A stretch of DNA of 64,000 nucleotides, taken from assembly GCF_034653275.1 (NCBI RefSeq), contig NZ_JAYEES010000003.1, forward strand, positions 1,054,001-1,118,000, read 5' to 3'. The notes under the pieces are model-generated. The model saw nothing but the letters and a program-made list of their open reading frames with translations. It made no database searches and had not been told where the DNA came from. Shown here piece by piece: positions 18,161-26,965 of this stretch. Source of the DNA: Nitrospirillum sp034653275. GTDB lineage: Bacteria; Pseudomonadota; Alphaproteobacteria; Azospirillales; Azospirillaceae. A program made the translations under genes and the position numbers. Each line of letters starts with the position of its first letter. The first letter of the stretch is position 1.

Positions 18161-18697
18161 TTAGGGAAGGTGCTCCCGCAGGCGGGGCATGATCTCCACC
18201 AGGTTGCAAGGCCGGAAGCGGTTGTCCAGCTGGTACTGCAGGATCAGGTCCCAGCCGTCGCGGCAGGCGCTGGGGCTGCCCGGCAGGGCGAACAGGTAGG
18301 TGCCGCCGGCGACCCCGCCGGTGGCCCGGCTTTGCAGGGACGAGGTGCCGATCTTGGCGTAGGACAGGGTGCGGAACATCTCGCCGAAACCGTCGATTCG
18401 CTTCTCATAGACGCTCTCGAACGCCTCCGGCGTCACGTCGCGGCCGGTCAGGCCGGTGCCGCCGGTGGAAATGACCACGTCCACCGCCGGGTCCGATATC
18501 CAGGCCCGCAGCTGGTCCGCGATGGCCGCCTGGTCGTCCTTCACGATGGCGCGGGCGACTAGCACATGGCCGGCGCCGGTCAGCCGCTCCACCAGGGTGT
18601 CGCCGGATTTGTCGGTCGCCGGGTCGCGGGTGTCGGACACCGTCATCACGGCGATCTGCACCGGCAGGAAGGGGCGGGTTTCATCGATGCGGGACAA
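18161..18697 (-). CDS. moaB: Molybdenum cofactor biosynthesis protein B
   Basis: MoaB/MogA-family protein that binds molybdopterin and may adenylylate it before molybdate insertion. 178 residues from a TTG start (AGGAGG 8-9 nt upstream). Family motifs are SGDTL, STGGTGLTGRDVTPEA and LPGSPSAC. No other Mo-cofactor genes are near. Whether it acts as MogA (adenylyltransferase) or as the paralogue MoaB is not resolved. Confidence 0.88.
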   Translation of the reverse strand: MSRIDETRPFLPVQIAVMTVSDTRDPATDKSGDTLVERLTGAGHVLVARAIVKDDQAAIADQLRAWISDPAVDVVISTGGTGLTGRDVTPEAFESVYEKRIDGFGEMFRTLSYAKIGTSSLQSRATGGVAGGTYLFALPGSPSACRDGWDLILQYQLDNRFRPCNLVEIMPRLREHLP

Positions 18698-18769
18698 GGG
18701 GGGCAGCCTCCTGTTCAGGTCATCCCCTTAAGTGAGGGGGCGGGCGGCCGCCGTCAACCTGCGGGACGG

Positions 18770-19585
18770 TCAGACCTCGACCACTTCAAGCAGGTCGCCA
18801 TCAGGGCCGAAGCAGCCGCAGGCCAGGGTGCCGCTGAAGCCGCAGCCACCGTCCAGGGTCACGGTGGCGGGCGTGGCCGCCAGCCCGCCGTGGCTGGGGT
18901 CGTACCCGCGTACCACCCGGCCGAAGCCGGCGTAGGGCCCCTCGATGCGGGACCAGGTGCCGCCGCCCCACCAGAAGCTGTCGCCCTGGGCCGCCAGGGG
19001 GCGCGAGGTGTCGATGCCGGCGTTGACGAACAGCAGTTCGGGCAGCCGTTCCTGCCGCCGCTCGGTATAGGCGGCGCGGCGCAAGGCCGCGAACAGGGTG
19101 TCGTGGCCGGGGGCGGCGCGCTGGGCGGTGCGCAGCTGGCCGGTCCAGCGGGCCAGCGAGACGGCGCCGTCGCGGGCGGCGGCCACCCCCTGGTAGGCGC
19201 TGCCGCCATAGGCCGCCAGCGTGGCGTCCACGCCCTGGGTCATCATCCACTGCAGCACTTCGGTGGGATTGGGGGCGAACTGCAGCTGCAGCAGCTTCTG
19301 CCACATCTCCTCCTGCCCGCCGCGCAGGTAGACCAGGTCGCTGACGATGACGCCGCGCACAGACAGGACGGCGCGGCGGAAGGACAACAGCTCATCCATC
19401 GTGTCCCGCACGCGGGGGCCGCGGCCGATCAGGTTGCCCAGATAGATCAGCCGATCGCCCGGCTGGAAACGCGCGCCGATGTCGTCGTGCAGGGCGGCCA
19501 GCCGGTCGACGTCGCCATGGATCGCCCCCACGGCCCAGATGCGCCGTGGACGGCCCAGCACGACAAAGCGCTCTTGTTCGTTCAT
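18770..19585 (-). CDS. PPP-type metallophosphatase homologue lacking metal-binding residues
   Basis: Fold of the serine/threonine phosphatase (PPP) family but probably not an active enzyme. 271 residues from the ATG at 19585. Each signature is recognisable yet altered: expected GDIHG is GAIHG (20-24); GDxxDRG is GNLIGRG (50-56); GNHE in LRGNHE is GGQE (89-92); HAG becomes NAG; the late GH becomes GY. The aspartate and histidine metal ligands are therefore mostly gone while the surrounding sequence is well preserved. The frame is intact and uses the local high-GC codons, so this is not simple decay. It may be a binding or regulatory protein. It is flanked by moaB and carD and separated from carD by a terminator. 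Confidence 0.72.
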   Translation of the reverse strand: MNEQERFVVLGRPRRIWAVGAIHGDVDRLAALHDDIGARFQPGDRLIYLGNLIGRGPRVRDTMDELLSFRRAVLSVRGVIVSDLVYLRGGQEEMWQKLLQLQFAPNPTEVLQWMMTQGVDATLAAYGGSAYQGVAAARDGAVSLARWTGQLRTAQRAAPGHDTLFAALRRAAYTERRQERLPELLFVNAGIDTSRPLAAQGDSFWWGGGTWSRIEGPYAGFGRVVRGYDPSHGGLAATPATVTLDGGCGFSGTLACGCFGPDGDLLEVVEV

Positions 19586-19644
19586 GCGTTGGGTCAGACC
19601 GGCAGAGGAAGTTGCCGACCAGTGTATGCGCCGCCGTCCCATGA

Positions 19645-19678
19645 AAAAAGGGGCGATCGAGCCCGATCACCCCTTTTT
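19645..19678. terminator. Bidirectional hairpin terminator downstream of carD
   Basis: A 15-nt stem with one C-A mismatch (arms 19645-19659 and 19664-19678). A-tract and T-tract on the two sides give U-runs on both strands. It lies past the carD stop and before the phosphatase-like gene. Confidence 0.85.
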
Positions 19679-19762
19679 CCACTAAGTATAGTGATGCCAG
19701 CGAACCGTACCCCCAATGGGCGGATACCGGTGGATCTCGCGGCGGATGGCTTAGGCCGCCCC

Positions 19763-20263
19763 TCAGGCCGCCTTCGCCAGCACGGCTTCCAGCCGCTCGG
19801 TCGCCTTGCGCTCATCGATCTTCTCGACGGCGGCCAGCTCACGGGCCAGGCGCTCCAGCGCGGCGTGGTAAATCTGCCGCTCGCTGTAGGACTGGTCGGA
19901 CTGGTCGGTGCCGCGGTGCAGGTCGCGCACCACCTCGGCGATGGACACGGGGTCGCCGGAGTTGATCTTGGCCTCATACTCCTGGGCGCGGCGGCTCCAC
20001 ATGATGCGCTTGATCTTGGACGGGCCCTGCAGGGTCTCCATCGCGTCCTTGATCCGATCCTTGCTGGACAGGCGGCGCAGGCCGGCGTTCTTGGCCTTCA
20101 TCACCGGCACCTTCAGCGTCATCCGCTCCTTCTCGAAGGTGATGGCGTACAGCACCACCTCCATATCGGCGATGGCGTGCTTTTCGATGGCCACGATGCG
20201 TCCCACCCCGTGGGCCGGGTAAACGACGTAATCACCAGTGACGAAATCGAGCTTATCGGTCAT
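19763..20263 (-). CDS. carD: CarD/CdnL family RNA polymerase-binding regulator
   Basis: Binds the RNA polymerase beta subunit and stabilises open complexes, often at rRNA and growth genes. 166 residues. The N-terminal RNAP-interaction (Tudor-like) domain opens with FVTGDYVVYPAHGVGRI; the C-terminal helical domain contains KRIMWSRRAQEYEAKINSG and the DNA-contact region. A candidate promoter at 20458-20487 gives a leader of about 190 nt. Confidence 0.92.
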   Translation of the reverse strand: MTDKLDFVTGDYVVYPAHGVGRIVAIEKHAIADMEVVLYAITFEKERMTLKVPVMKAKNAGLRRLSSKDRIKDAMETLQGPSKIKRIMWSRRAQEYEAKINSGDPVSIAEVVRDLHRGTDQSDQSYSERQIYHAALERLARELAAVEKIDERKATERLEAVLAKAA

Positions 20264-20612
20264 TTGGATCGGCTCTCACAATTCGGCTTTTAAAGTCCCG
20301 CCTCACGGAAGACGGGCCTGGACGCCGGGAACGGCATGCAAAGGTCGCTGTCGGCCCGGCAGGGGGCCGCGACAAGGGACGAACAGCACGAAGGCGCTGG
20401 GGGAATGTGGCACGCACTTAAGCGTTCGCGAACGGCGTGCCGATCCTCGCGTCCAGGACTATACCCGATATGACGGTGCGATGACAGGTCGACAAGACCG
20501 TGTTCGGCTTAAGTTCCCGGCATAGGCCAGGATGTCGGACATGCGAATCGCGCATGTCTTGGGCAGGGGCCGCCGAAGATTTAGGCAGGCCCGCCGGAAG
20601 AGTAAAGAAAAA
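20264..20612. other. Gap between ferredoxin terminator and carD
   Basis: No gene seen. It holds the candidate carD promoter (20458-20487) and a LexA-like site (20502-20516). The remainder shows nothing recognisable. Confidence 0.5.
20458..20487 (-). promoter_or_regulatory. Candidate sigma-70 promoter for carD
   Basis: Minus strand: CTGTCA, 18-nt spacer, TATAGT. The -10 matches well and the -35 is 4/6. A GTTC-N7-GTTC LexA-like site (20502-20516) sits just upstream of the -35. Confidence 0.4.
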
Positions 20613-20640
20613 GCGCCGCGCGTCCCGGGGACGGCGGCGC
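20613..20640 (-). terminator. Terminator of the ferredoxin gene
   Basis: A 12-bp stem with one bulged G (arms 20613-20625 and 20629-20640). On the minus strand it is followed by TTTTTCTTT. Confidence 0.85.
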
Positions 20641-20652
20641 CTTATGCCAATC

Positions 20653-20991
20653 TCAGTTGCCGCTGCCCGGCTTGTCGCTGAAATAGGTCTTGAACTTGTC
20701 CGGCACGCCCTTGAAGGCGTCGGCGTCGGCGGGCGCCGCCTTCTTCCGGTTCAGGTTCGGCCAGGCGACGGCGTACTGGCGGTTCATCTCCAGCCACTCC
20801 TCGGCGCGACCGTCGGTGTCCGGCAGGATGGCCTCGGCCGGGCATTCCGGCTCGCAGACGCCGCAGTCGATGCATTCGTCGGGGTGGATGACCAGCATGT
20901 TGTCACCCTCGTAGAAGCAGTCCACGGGGCAGACTTCCACGCAGTCGGTGTACTTGCACTTGATGCACTGCTCGGTCACGACATACGGCAT
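20653..20991 (-). CDS. fdxA: FdxA-type 7Fe-8S ferredoxin
   Basis: Low-potential electron carrier. 112 residues from the ATG at 20991 with AAGGAGAG upstream. Cysteine motifs are CIKCKYTDCVEVCPVDC and CIDCGVCEPECPAE, the pattern of [3Fe-4S][4Fe-4S] ferredoxins of the Azotobacter FdI/FdxA group. The C-terminal extension (EEWLEMNRQYAVAWPNL) is also typical. It could serve oxidoreductases such as the indolepyruvate enzyme at the left edge; that pairing is speculative. Confidence 0.93.
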   Translation of the reverse strand: MPYVVTEQCIKCKYTDCVEVCPVDCFYEGDNMLVIHPDECIDCGVCEPECPAEAILPDTDGRAEEWLEMNRQYAVAWPNLNRKKAAPADADAFKGVPDKFKTYFSDKPGSGN

Positions 20992-21365
20992 TGCTCGCAC
21001 TCTCCTTGAAAACCCGATTCCCCAGGCGCCCGGGTCGGGGCAGCCTCCAGCGGGGCGGCACGGGGGCACGTATAGCCTGATATCGCCTAGGGGTATAGCA
21101 CCCGTGAACGTCGGCGAAACCTACGCCATCCGGATAGCGGCCGGACGACAGCGCGAGAGGTAGAACATGCGTGGGACGGGCGCAACAAGGTTCAGCGTGC
21201 GTCGCCCTGGCCCCCGCGTCGCGTCTGGTGCAGGCTACCTCCTGCAAGCCGTGCCGCGCTTTTGGGTCTATGCACGTAAAAAGAGTAAGTCTGATTGCAA
21301 TTGCCCGATCGCAACGGATAGTCTGACCCCGTACCCGGGAAACAGCGGGAGGCATCAGGGACGGC
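20992..21365. other. Divergent intergenic region between fdxA and the histidine kinase
   Basis: 374 bp with no supportable gene. It should contain the promoters for both genes. AT-richer stretches lie around 21072-21100 and 21270-21310, but no clear -35/-10 pair was found. Confidence 0.4.
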
Positions 21366-23219
21366 ATGACAGCGCACGGCGACACTGACCCGTCCGAGGC
21401 CTCGCGGCCCCAAGGCCTGGCGGCACCTGAACCGTCGCCGGCCATGGCGGCCCAGCTTTACGCCGTGCTGCAGCGCTTTTCCCAGGCCATCGTCGTCTTC
21501 GGGCCCGACGACCGGGTGGTGTTCGCCAACGACCGCTATCATGAAATGTTTCCCCGCTCGCCGGCGCCGGGCGTCATCCTGGGGTGGCGGTTCGAGGATT
21601 TGCTGCGCCATTCCATCGCCGCCGGCCAGGTGCCCCAGGCGGAAGCGGATCCGGAGGCCTACATCGCCCGTCGCCTGTCCCAGCGCGGCATCGCCCGCGA
21701 GGGGCTGATCGGCGACCGCTGGTACCGCGCGGTGGAGGAACGCATCCCCGGCGGCGGCATCGTGCTGAGCTACAGCGACATCACCGACCGCCGCGCGGTG
21801 GAGGAGGAGCTGCGACGCAAGTCCGCCATCCTCAGCGCCGCCATGGAGGCGGTGCCGGGCGGCTTCATGGTGATGGATGAGCGCTTCAATTTCGTGGTGT
21901 GGAGTCGCAACTGGCCGGCCATCGGCGGCGCCACGGATGAGATCATCCGTACCTATCCCAATATGCCCGATCTCGCCCGCTGGCAGTCCCGCCGGGGTGA
22001 TTACGACGCCATCCGGCTGGACCCCGCGCAGCTCGACGCCCAGGCGGTCGCCGCCGTGCCTTGGCTGGGCCGGCTGCTGGCCCTGCAGGCCGCCCGCCCG
22101 CCGCAGCTGACCCCCAGCGACGAGGAGCGGGAGCTGCTGGTGCAGTGGCAGCTGCTGCGCTATCGGGCCGAGGGCCGGCCGGATGGGGAGCGGGCGGAAG
22201 GCAGCGGCACCATCCATATCGGCGGCGAGGATGGACGCATCGTCGAGTTCCGCCGCAACCGCATGCCGGGACTGGGCTGGGTGTCGATCTACAACGACGT
22301 CACCGAACGCTACCGCCATGAGGAGGAAACGGCGCGGGCCCATGCCGAGACCGCGCGGGCGTTGCAGGAATTGCGCGACACCCAGGAGAGCCTGGTGCAG
22401 GCGGAAAAGCTGGCCTCGCTGGGCGAACTGGTGGCCGGGGTGGCGCACGAGCTGAACACGCCGGTGGGCATCAGCTATACCGCCGCCACCTTCCTGGCCG
22501 ACCGCCTGCGGGAATTCCGCGATGATCTGGCCAATGGCCCGCCGCGCCGGACGGCGCTGATGGATTTCCTGGATCTGGTGGAGGAGACGGCCAACCTGAT
22601 GACCGTCAACGCGGGGCGCGCCTCGCGCCTGGTGCAGAGCTTCAAGAACATCGCCGTCGACCAGACCAGCGACGAACGCCGGGTTCTGTCGCTGAAGCCC
22701 TACCTGGAGGAAATCGCCATCAGCCTGGGCCCGCAGTGGAAGCGGCCAGGCCATGTGCTGACCATAGACTGCCCGGCCGGTCTGGTGCTGGACACCTATC
22801 CCGGGGCGCTCAGCCAGATACTGACCAACCTGATCGTCAACGCCACGCTGCATGCCTACGGCCCTGGGCAGGCGGGGCGCCTGAGCATCACCGTCTCCCC
22901 CCTGCCGTCGCCGGCGCCCGCCGCCGGCCGGGCGCCGGTGGAGCATGTGGAGATCCTGTTCGCCGACGACGGCAAGGGCATCCCGGCCGACGCCCTGCCC
23001 CGCATCTTCGACCCCTTCTTCACCACCCGGCGCGGGGCCGGCAGCACGGGCCTGGGCCTCAACATCGTGTTCAACCTGGTGACCCGCACCCTGGGCGGCC
23101 GCATCGAGGTGGACAGCGCGCCCGGCCGGGGCACGCGCTTTTTCCTGCGCCTGCCCAAGGTGGCGCCCCAGCCGCCCGCCGTGGCCCAAGCCCCCGCGAC
23201 GGCACCCGCCGGCCGCTGA
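21366..23219 (+). CDS. Soluble PAS-domain sensor histidine kinase
   Basis: Two-component sensor kinase with no transmembrane segment, so a cytoplasmic sensor. 617 residues: PAS-like domain about 30-145 (ending YSDITDRRAVEEEL), a second PAS-like domain about 155-315 (ending YNDVTERYRHEEE), a coiled coil, the phosphoacceptor region with His in GVAHELNTPVG (about 360) and an HATPase_c domain with N-box NLIVNATLHAYG, FADDGKGI, DPFFTTRRGAGSTGLGL. A Pro/Ala-rich tail closes the protein. No response regulator is adjacent, so the partner is unknown. The next gene, a periplasmic peptide-binding protein, starts about 100 nt on. Confidence 0.88.
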   Translation: MTAHGDTDPSEASRPQGLAAPEPSPAMAAQLYAVLQRFSQAIVVFGPDDRVVFANDRYHEMFPRSPAPGVILGWRFEDLLRHSIAAGQVPQAEADPEAYIARRLSQRGIAREGLIGDRWYRAVEERIPGGGIVLSYSDITDRRAVEEELRRKSAILSAAMEAVPGGFMVMDERFNFVVWSRNWPAIGGATDEIIRTYPNMPDLARWQSRRGDYDAIRLDPAQLDAQAVAAVPWLGRLLALQAARPPQLTPSDEERELLVQWQLLRYRAEGRPDGERAEGSGTIHIGGEDGRIVEFRRNRMPGLGWVSIYNDVTERYRHEEETARAHAETARALQELRDTQESLVQAEKLASLGELVAGVAHELNTPVGISYTAATFLADRLREFRDDLANGPPRRTALMDFLDLVEETANLMTVNAGRASRLVQSFKNIAVDQTSDERRVLSLKPYLEEIAISLGPQWKRPGHVLTIDCPAGLVLDTYPGALSQILTNLIVNATLHAYGPGQAGRLSITVSPLPSPAPAAGRAPVEHVEILFADDGKGIPADALPRIFDPFFTTRRGAGSTGLGLNIVFNLVTRTLGGRIEVDSAPGRGTRFFLRLPKVAPQPPAVAQAPATAPAGR

Positions 23220-23316
23220 TGGCAGCTGGCGCTTGCCCCGGCGGGGGCACGCAACTACCGTGAAGGGACCCGGTTCCGAACCCGGACTGGGGCGGGGGCT
23301 TTGGGGGGCGGTGCAT

Positions 23317-25035
23317 ATGGGGGTATTGTCGCGTTGCCGGGCCGGACGTTACCGGGCCGGACGCTGCCGCGTCTGGGCGTCCCGCTTGGCGCTGCTGGCC
23401 GGCCTCGCCGCCCTGACCGATCCCTTGTGCCCCGCCGTGGCCCATGCGGCCCCGTCCGGTACGGTCCCGTCCGGCGCGGGGGCGGCCAAGACGCTGGTAC
23501 GCTCCATCGGCGGCGCGACGGTGACGTTGGACCCTCAGCGCGCCGATCTTTCCTCCGAAAGCCTGGTGATCGACGATCTGCTTGAGGGGTTGCTGGCCCC
23601 CGACGGGCGGGGCGGCGCCCGGCCGGCCCTGGCGGAAAGCTGGACCGTCTCCCCCGACGGGCGCATCTACACCTTCAAGCTGCGGGCGGACGCCAAATGG
23701 TCGGACGGCACGCCCATCACGGCGGATGATTTCGTCTTCTCCTGGCGCCGCCTGGCGGACCCGCGCACGGCGGCGCCCTACGCCTATTACATGTGGATCG
23801 TGGTGAATGGCGAGGCCATCGCCAAAGGGACGATCAAGGATGTCAACCGCCTGGGCGTGACCGCGTTGGACGCCACCACCTTTCAGGTGGAACTGGTGCG
23901 GCCCACGGCCTATTTCCTGGCCATGCTGCAGCACCAGGCCCTGTTCGCCGTGCAGAAGGCCAGCGTGCAGGCCTATGGCGACGCCTTCACGGAGCCCGGC
24001 CACTACGTTTCCAGCGGCGCCTACGTGCTGGCGGAAAACGTGCCGCGCGACCACCTGACCCTGGTGCGCAACCCAGCCTATTACGACCAGGCCAAGGTTC
24101 CCATCGCCGTGGTGCGGGACCTGCCCCTGGAGGATCGCACGGCGGAGATGCGGCTGTTCCGCGACGGCCAGGTGCAGACCACCTACGAACTGCCCATAGA
24201 CCAGGTGGCTTGGGCGCGGTCGGCGCTGAAGGAGGCGTTCGTCAGCGGCGACACCTACGACACCTATTTCCTCAGCTTCAACCTGCGCAATGAGCCGTGG
24301 AAGACCTCACCGGCCCTGCGCGAGGCCCTGACCCTGGCGGTCGACCGTGAGGCGCTCGCCACCCGCGTGCTGGGCGGGGAGCAAGCGGCCTACAGCTATG
24401 TGCCGCGCCTGGCGTCCGGCCCTGGCGTCACCGGCTATGAGCCGGGCTGGCCCGCCTGGCGCGACCAATCTCAGGCCGAGCGCGAGCGGCGGGCCCGGGG
24501 CCTGCTGGCCGAGGCTGGTTACGGTCCCAAAAGCGCACATGGTGGCAAGACGCTGCCGCCCATTTCCCTCCTGTTCCCCAGGGGCGCCAACTGGCAGGCC
24601 GTGGCCGAGGCGGTGGCCCGGCAATGGCATGACGTGCTGGGGGTGGAGGTGCGCCTGGACGCCCAGGACTTCCGTGTCGTGGCCGCCCAGTCGAACGCGA
24701 AGACCTTCAAGGACGTGGTCTTCGCCTCCTGGATCGGCGATTACCCCGACGCCAACAGCTTCCTGGCGCTGATGCGGGCCGATGCCGGGCAAGAGAACTA
24801 TGCCAGCTACCGCAACCCGCTGTTCGACGCGCTGATGGAGGAGGCGAACGGTGAGCCCGATCCCGGCCGCCGCGCCGGCCTGCTGCGCCGGGCGGAACGG
24901 CTGATGATGGACGACACGCCCGTCATCCCCTTGTTCCATAAGACCATGCGGCGCCTGGTGTCGCCCCGCGTCATCGGCTGGGTCCCCAATCCGCTGGATC
25001 TGTCACCCACCCGCTTCCTGGATCTCACGCCGTGA
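23317..25035 (+). CDS. Periplasmic oligopeptide-binding protein (SBP family 5), orphan
   Basis: Extracytoplasmic solute-binding protein of the OppA/DppA class. 572 residues from the ATG at 23317, chosen because a signal peptide follows (Arg-rich n-region, hydrophobic stretch, cleavage after AHA near residue 44); the frame itself begins at 23233. Family features: TLDPQRADLSSE, SWTVSPDGRIYTFKLR, the signature GTPITADDFVFSWRRLADP and the C-terminal lobe (SWIGDYPDANSFL). No permease or ATPase genes adjoin it. It follows the histidine kinase on the same strand, so it could supply a signal or work with a distant transporter. Confidence 0.85.
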   Translation: MGVLSRCRAGRYRAGRCRVWASRLALLAGLAALTDPLCPAVAHAAPSGTVPSGAGAAKTLVRSIGGATVTLDPQRADLSSESLVIDDLLEGLLAPDGRGGARPALAESWTVSPDGRIYTFKLRADAKWSDGTPITADDFVFSWRRLADPRTAAPYAYYMWIVVNGEAIAKGTIKDVNRLGVTALDATTFQVELVRPTAYFLAMLQHQALFAVQKASVQAYGDAFTEPGHYVSSGAYVLAENVPRDHLTLVRNPAYYDQAKVPIAVVRDLPLEDRTAEMRLFRDGQVQTTYELPIDQVAWARSALKEAFVSGDTYDTYFLSFNLRNEPWKTSPALREALTLAVDREALATRVLGGEQAAYSYVPRLASGPGVTGYEPGWPAWRDQSQAERERRARGLLAEAGYGPKSAHGGKTLPPISLLFPRGANWQAVAEAVARQWHDVLGVEVRLDAQDFRVVAAQSNAKTFKDVVFASWIGDYPDANSFLALMRADAGQENYASYRNPLFDALMEEANGEPDPGRRAGLLRRAERLMMDDTPVIPLFHKTMRRLVSPRVIGWVPNPLDLSPTRFLDLTP

Positions 25036-25040
25036 GGCGT

Positions 25041-25475
25041 TCACGAACCCGTGTCGACCTTGGGAAGGCGGGCGCCGGGCGCCGTGGGCGGGTGGTCGGG
25101 CTCCGGCGGCATGTCCCAGCCGTGGGCCAGCGTGCTGTCGGATAGCGGAAGGAAGCTCTGCCCCAAATCCACGGGCAGCTGGAAACCGGGCTTGCCCGGA
25201 TCGGGGCAGGAGGCGGACTTGGCCCGCAAGGCCCAGCCCCCGGGCAGGGGGCGGTCCCACACGAACACCGCGCAGGGGCCCGTGAGGGGAGGGCGCGGCG
25301 TATAGGTTTCGTCGATCTGGAAGCCGGGATAGTTGCCCCGCGCGCTCCCGGCTTGGCCCGCGAAGGTTTGCGCCGTCAGGGGGGGTGGTGCTGGCGGGAT
25401 CAGCCCCGGTTCCGGCGTCGCGCAGGCCGACAGTCCCAGCAACGCCCCACCCACGCACCACCATCGCTTTGCCAT
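25041..25475 (-). CDS. Predicted lipoprotein, unknown function
   Basis: 144 residues with a lipoprotein signal (lipobox LSAC, Cys18), then a Pro-rich segment and a small domain with three further cysteines or cysteine-bounded loops (GPCAVFVWDRPLPGG, KSASCPDPG). It ends 5 nt from the convergent binding-protein gene. No family recognised. Confidence 0.65.
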   Translation of the reverse strand: MAKRWWCVGGALLGLSACATPEPGLIPPAPPPLTAQTFAGQAGSARGNYPGFQIDETYTPRPPLTGPCAVFVWDRPLPGGWALRAKSASCPDPGKPGFQLPVDLGQSFLPLSDSTLAHGWDMPPEPDHPPTAPGARLPKVDTGS

Positions 25476-25596
25476 GGCGCCCCCTTCCGCATCCTATGCG
25501 CGTCCCATCCGTGCCGAGAGATGCCCGCCGACGGCGGCGGCCGTGGGGCGGAAGCGTGGCGTTTTGAGGGCGGCTGTTTGAGGCGCGGATACCAAA

Positions 25597-25625
25597 ACAC
25601 CCGCCGGACGCTGTCCGGCGGGTGT
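25597..25625 (-). terminator. Terminator after rplS
   Basis: A perfect 13-bp stem (ACACCCGCCGGAC / GTCCGGCGGGTGT) with a 3-nt loop. On the minus strand it is followed by TTTTGG. It closes the ffh-rplS operon. Confidence 0.9.
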
Positions 25626-25694
25626 CTGGTACTGTCGAACTTGAAACCAACGGCGGCGCCTGGCGGCTGCCGCCTGGGCTCACAACAGGGCGCC

Positions 25695-26081
25695 TCAGGC
25701 GTCCTTGTTGTTCATGCCGCGGCCGGTGGTGCGCTCGGAGATGCGGGCCGACTTGCCGCGACGATCGCGCAGGTAGTACAGCTTGGCGCGACGCACGTCA
25801 CCCTTGCGGATGACTTCGATGCTGTCCAGGCGCGGGCTGTACAGCGGGAACACACGCTCCACGCCTTCGCCGTAGCTGATCTTGCGGACGGTGAAGCTGG
25901 AGCTCACGCCGGCGTTGCGGCGGGCGATGACGACGCCCTCGTAGGCCTGCACGCGCTCACGCGAGCCTTCGACGACCTTCACGTTCACCTTCACGGTGTC
26001 GCCCGGGGAGAATTCCGGGACCGCACGGGTGGCGGTCAGCTTTTCAATCTGCTCTTGCTCGAGCTTCTGGATGATGTTCAT
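25695..26081 (-). CDS. rplS: 50S ribosomal protein L19
   Basis: Large-subunit protein at the 30S-50S interface. 128 residues from the ATG at 26081 (MNIIQKLEQEQ). Diagnostic sequence includes FSPGDTVKVNVKVVEG, YEGVVIARR and FPLYSPRLDSIEVIRKG. Last gene of the ffh-rpsP-rimM-trmD-rplS operon. Confidence 0.97.
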   Translation of the reverse strand: MNIIQKLEQEQIEKLTATRAVPEFSPGDTVKVNVKVVEGSRERVQAYEGVVIARRNAGVSSSFTVRKISYGEGVERVFPLYSPRLDSIEVIRKGDVRRAKLYYLRDRRGKSARISERTTGRGMNNKDA

Positions 26082-26124
26082 GGCACTCAACTCCACATGA
26101 TGACAATGGCCAGCCTCACGGCGG

Positions 26125-26961
26125 TCAATCCAGGTTTGGCACAGGCGCCGTTTCCACGGTGGAATCCACCAGGGAAACGCCATCCTCTAGGGTCGAACCG
26201 CCCTTCGGCTTGCGCCGGCGGCGGCTCTTGGCGTCGACCTTGGGCCGGCTCTCCTCGTAGCGCTGCCACAGGTCCGGTCGCCGGTCCCTGGTGATGCGCT
26301 CCGCCTCGGCCAACCGCCAGGCTTTCACCTTCTCATGGTGCCCGGAGAGTAGAACCTCGGGCACCGCGCGGTCCTGCCAGACGGCTGGCCGCGTGTAGTG
26401 GGGATACTCCAGCAATCCCCGCTCGAAACTCTCTTCGCCCGCCGTTTCGACGTTGCCCATGACGCCCGGCAACAGCCGGACGCAGGCGTCGATCAGGCAC
26501 AGCGCCGCGGGCTCACCCCCGGAAAGCACGAAATCCCCGAGGCTCACTTCCTCGAGGCCCTGCGCTTCCAGGACCCGCTCATCCACCCCCTCGTACCGCC
26601 CGCACAACACTGTGAGGCTGGGCGCCGATACGAGTTCCCGTACCAGCGCCTGGTCCAGCACACGTCCACGCGGCGAGAGGTAGATCGCCCGGCCCCGTTC
26701 CCTCTGGTCCTGGCTCAGTCGCGACCGGCTGGCGGTCAGCGCTGCATCCAGAACGTCGGGCCGCATGACCATGCCTGGTCCGCCGCCGAACGGGGTGTCG
26801 TCCACGGAGCGGTGTTTATCGCTCGCGAACGACCGGATGTCCACTGATTCCAGCGACCAGGTGCCATTTTCAAGCGCTCTCCCCGCAAGGCTCATGCCCA
26901 GCGGTCCCGGAAACATCTCCGGGAACAGGGTCAGCACCGTCACATGCCAGCTGGCCGTCAT
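26125..26961 (-). CDS. trmD: tRNA (guanine-37-N1)-methyltransferase
   Basis: Methylates G37 next to the anticodon and prevents +1 frameshifts; a knotted SPOUT enzyme active as a dimer. 278 residues from the ATG at 26961, five bases past the rimM stop. Motifs: LTLFPEMFPGPL, DDTPFGGGPGMVM, LCGRYEGVDERV, GDFVLSGGEPAAL. The C-terminal 45 residues (Lys/Arg-rich then acidic) are an extension beyond the usual ~250-residue core. Confidence 0.96.
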   Translation of the reverse strand: MTASWHVTVLTLFPEMFPGPLGMSLAGRALENGTWSLESVDIRSFASDKHRSVDDTPFGGGPGMVMRPDVLDAALTASRSRLSQDQRERGRAIYLSPRGRVLDQALVRELVSAPSLTVLCGRYEGVDERVLEAQGLEEVSLGDFVLSGGEPAALCLIDACVRLLPGVMGNVETAGEESFERGLLEYPHYTRPAVWQDRAVPEVLLSGHHEKVKAWRLAEAERITRDRRPDLWQRYEESRPKVDAKSRRRRKPKGGSTLEDGVSLVDSTVETAPVPNLD

Positions 26962-26965
26962 GGAC

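Noticed and set aside
21192..23189. Long reverse-strand frame of 665 residues opposite the histidine kinase
   Set aside because: Same antisense composition; no motif, signal or start signal, while the opposite strand has kinase motifs.
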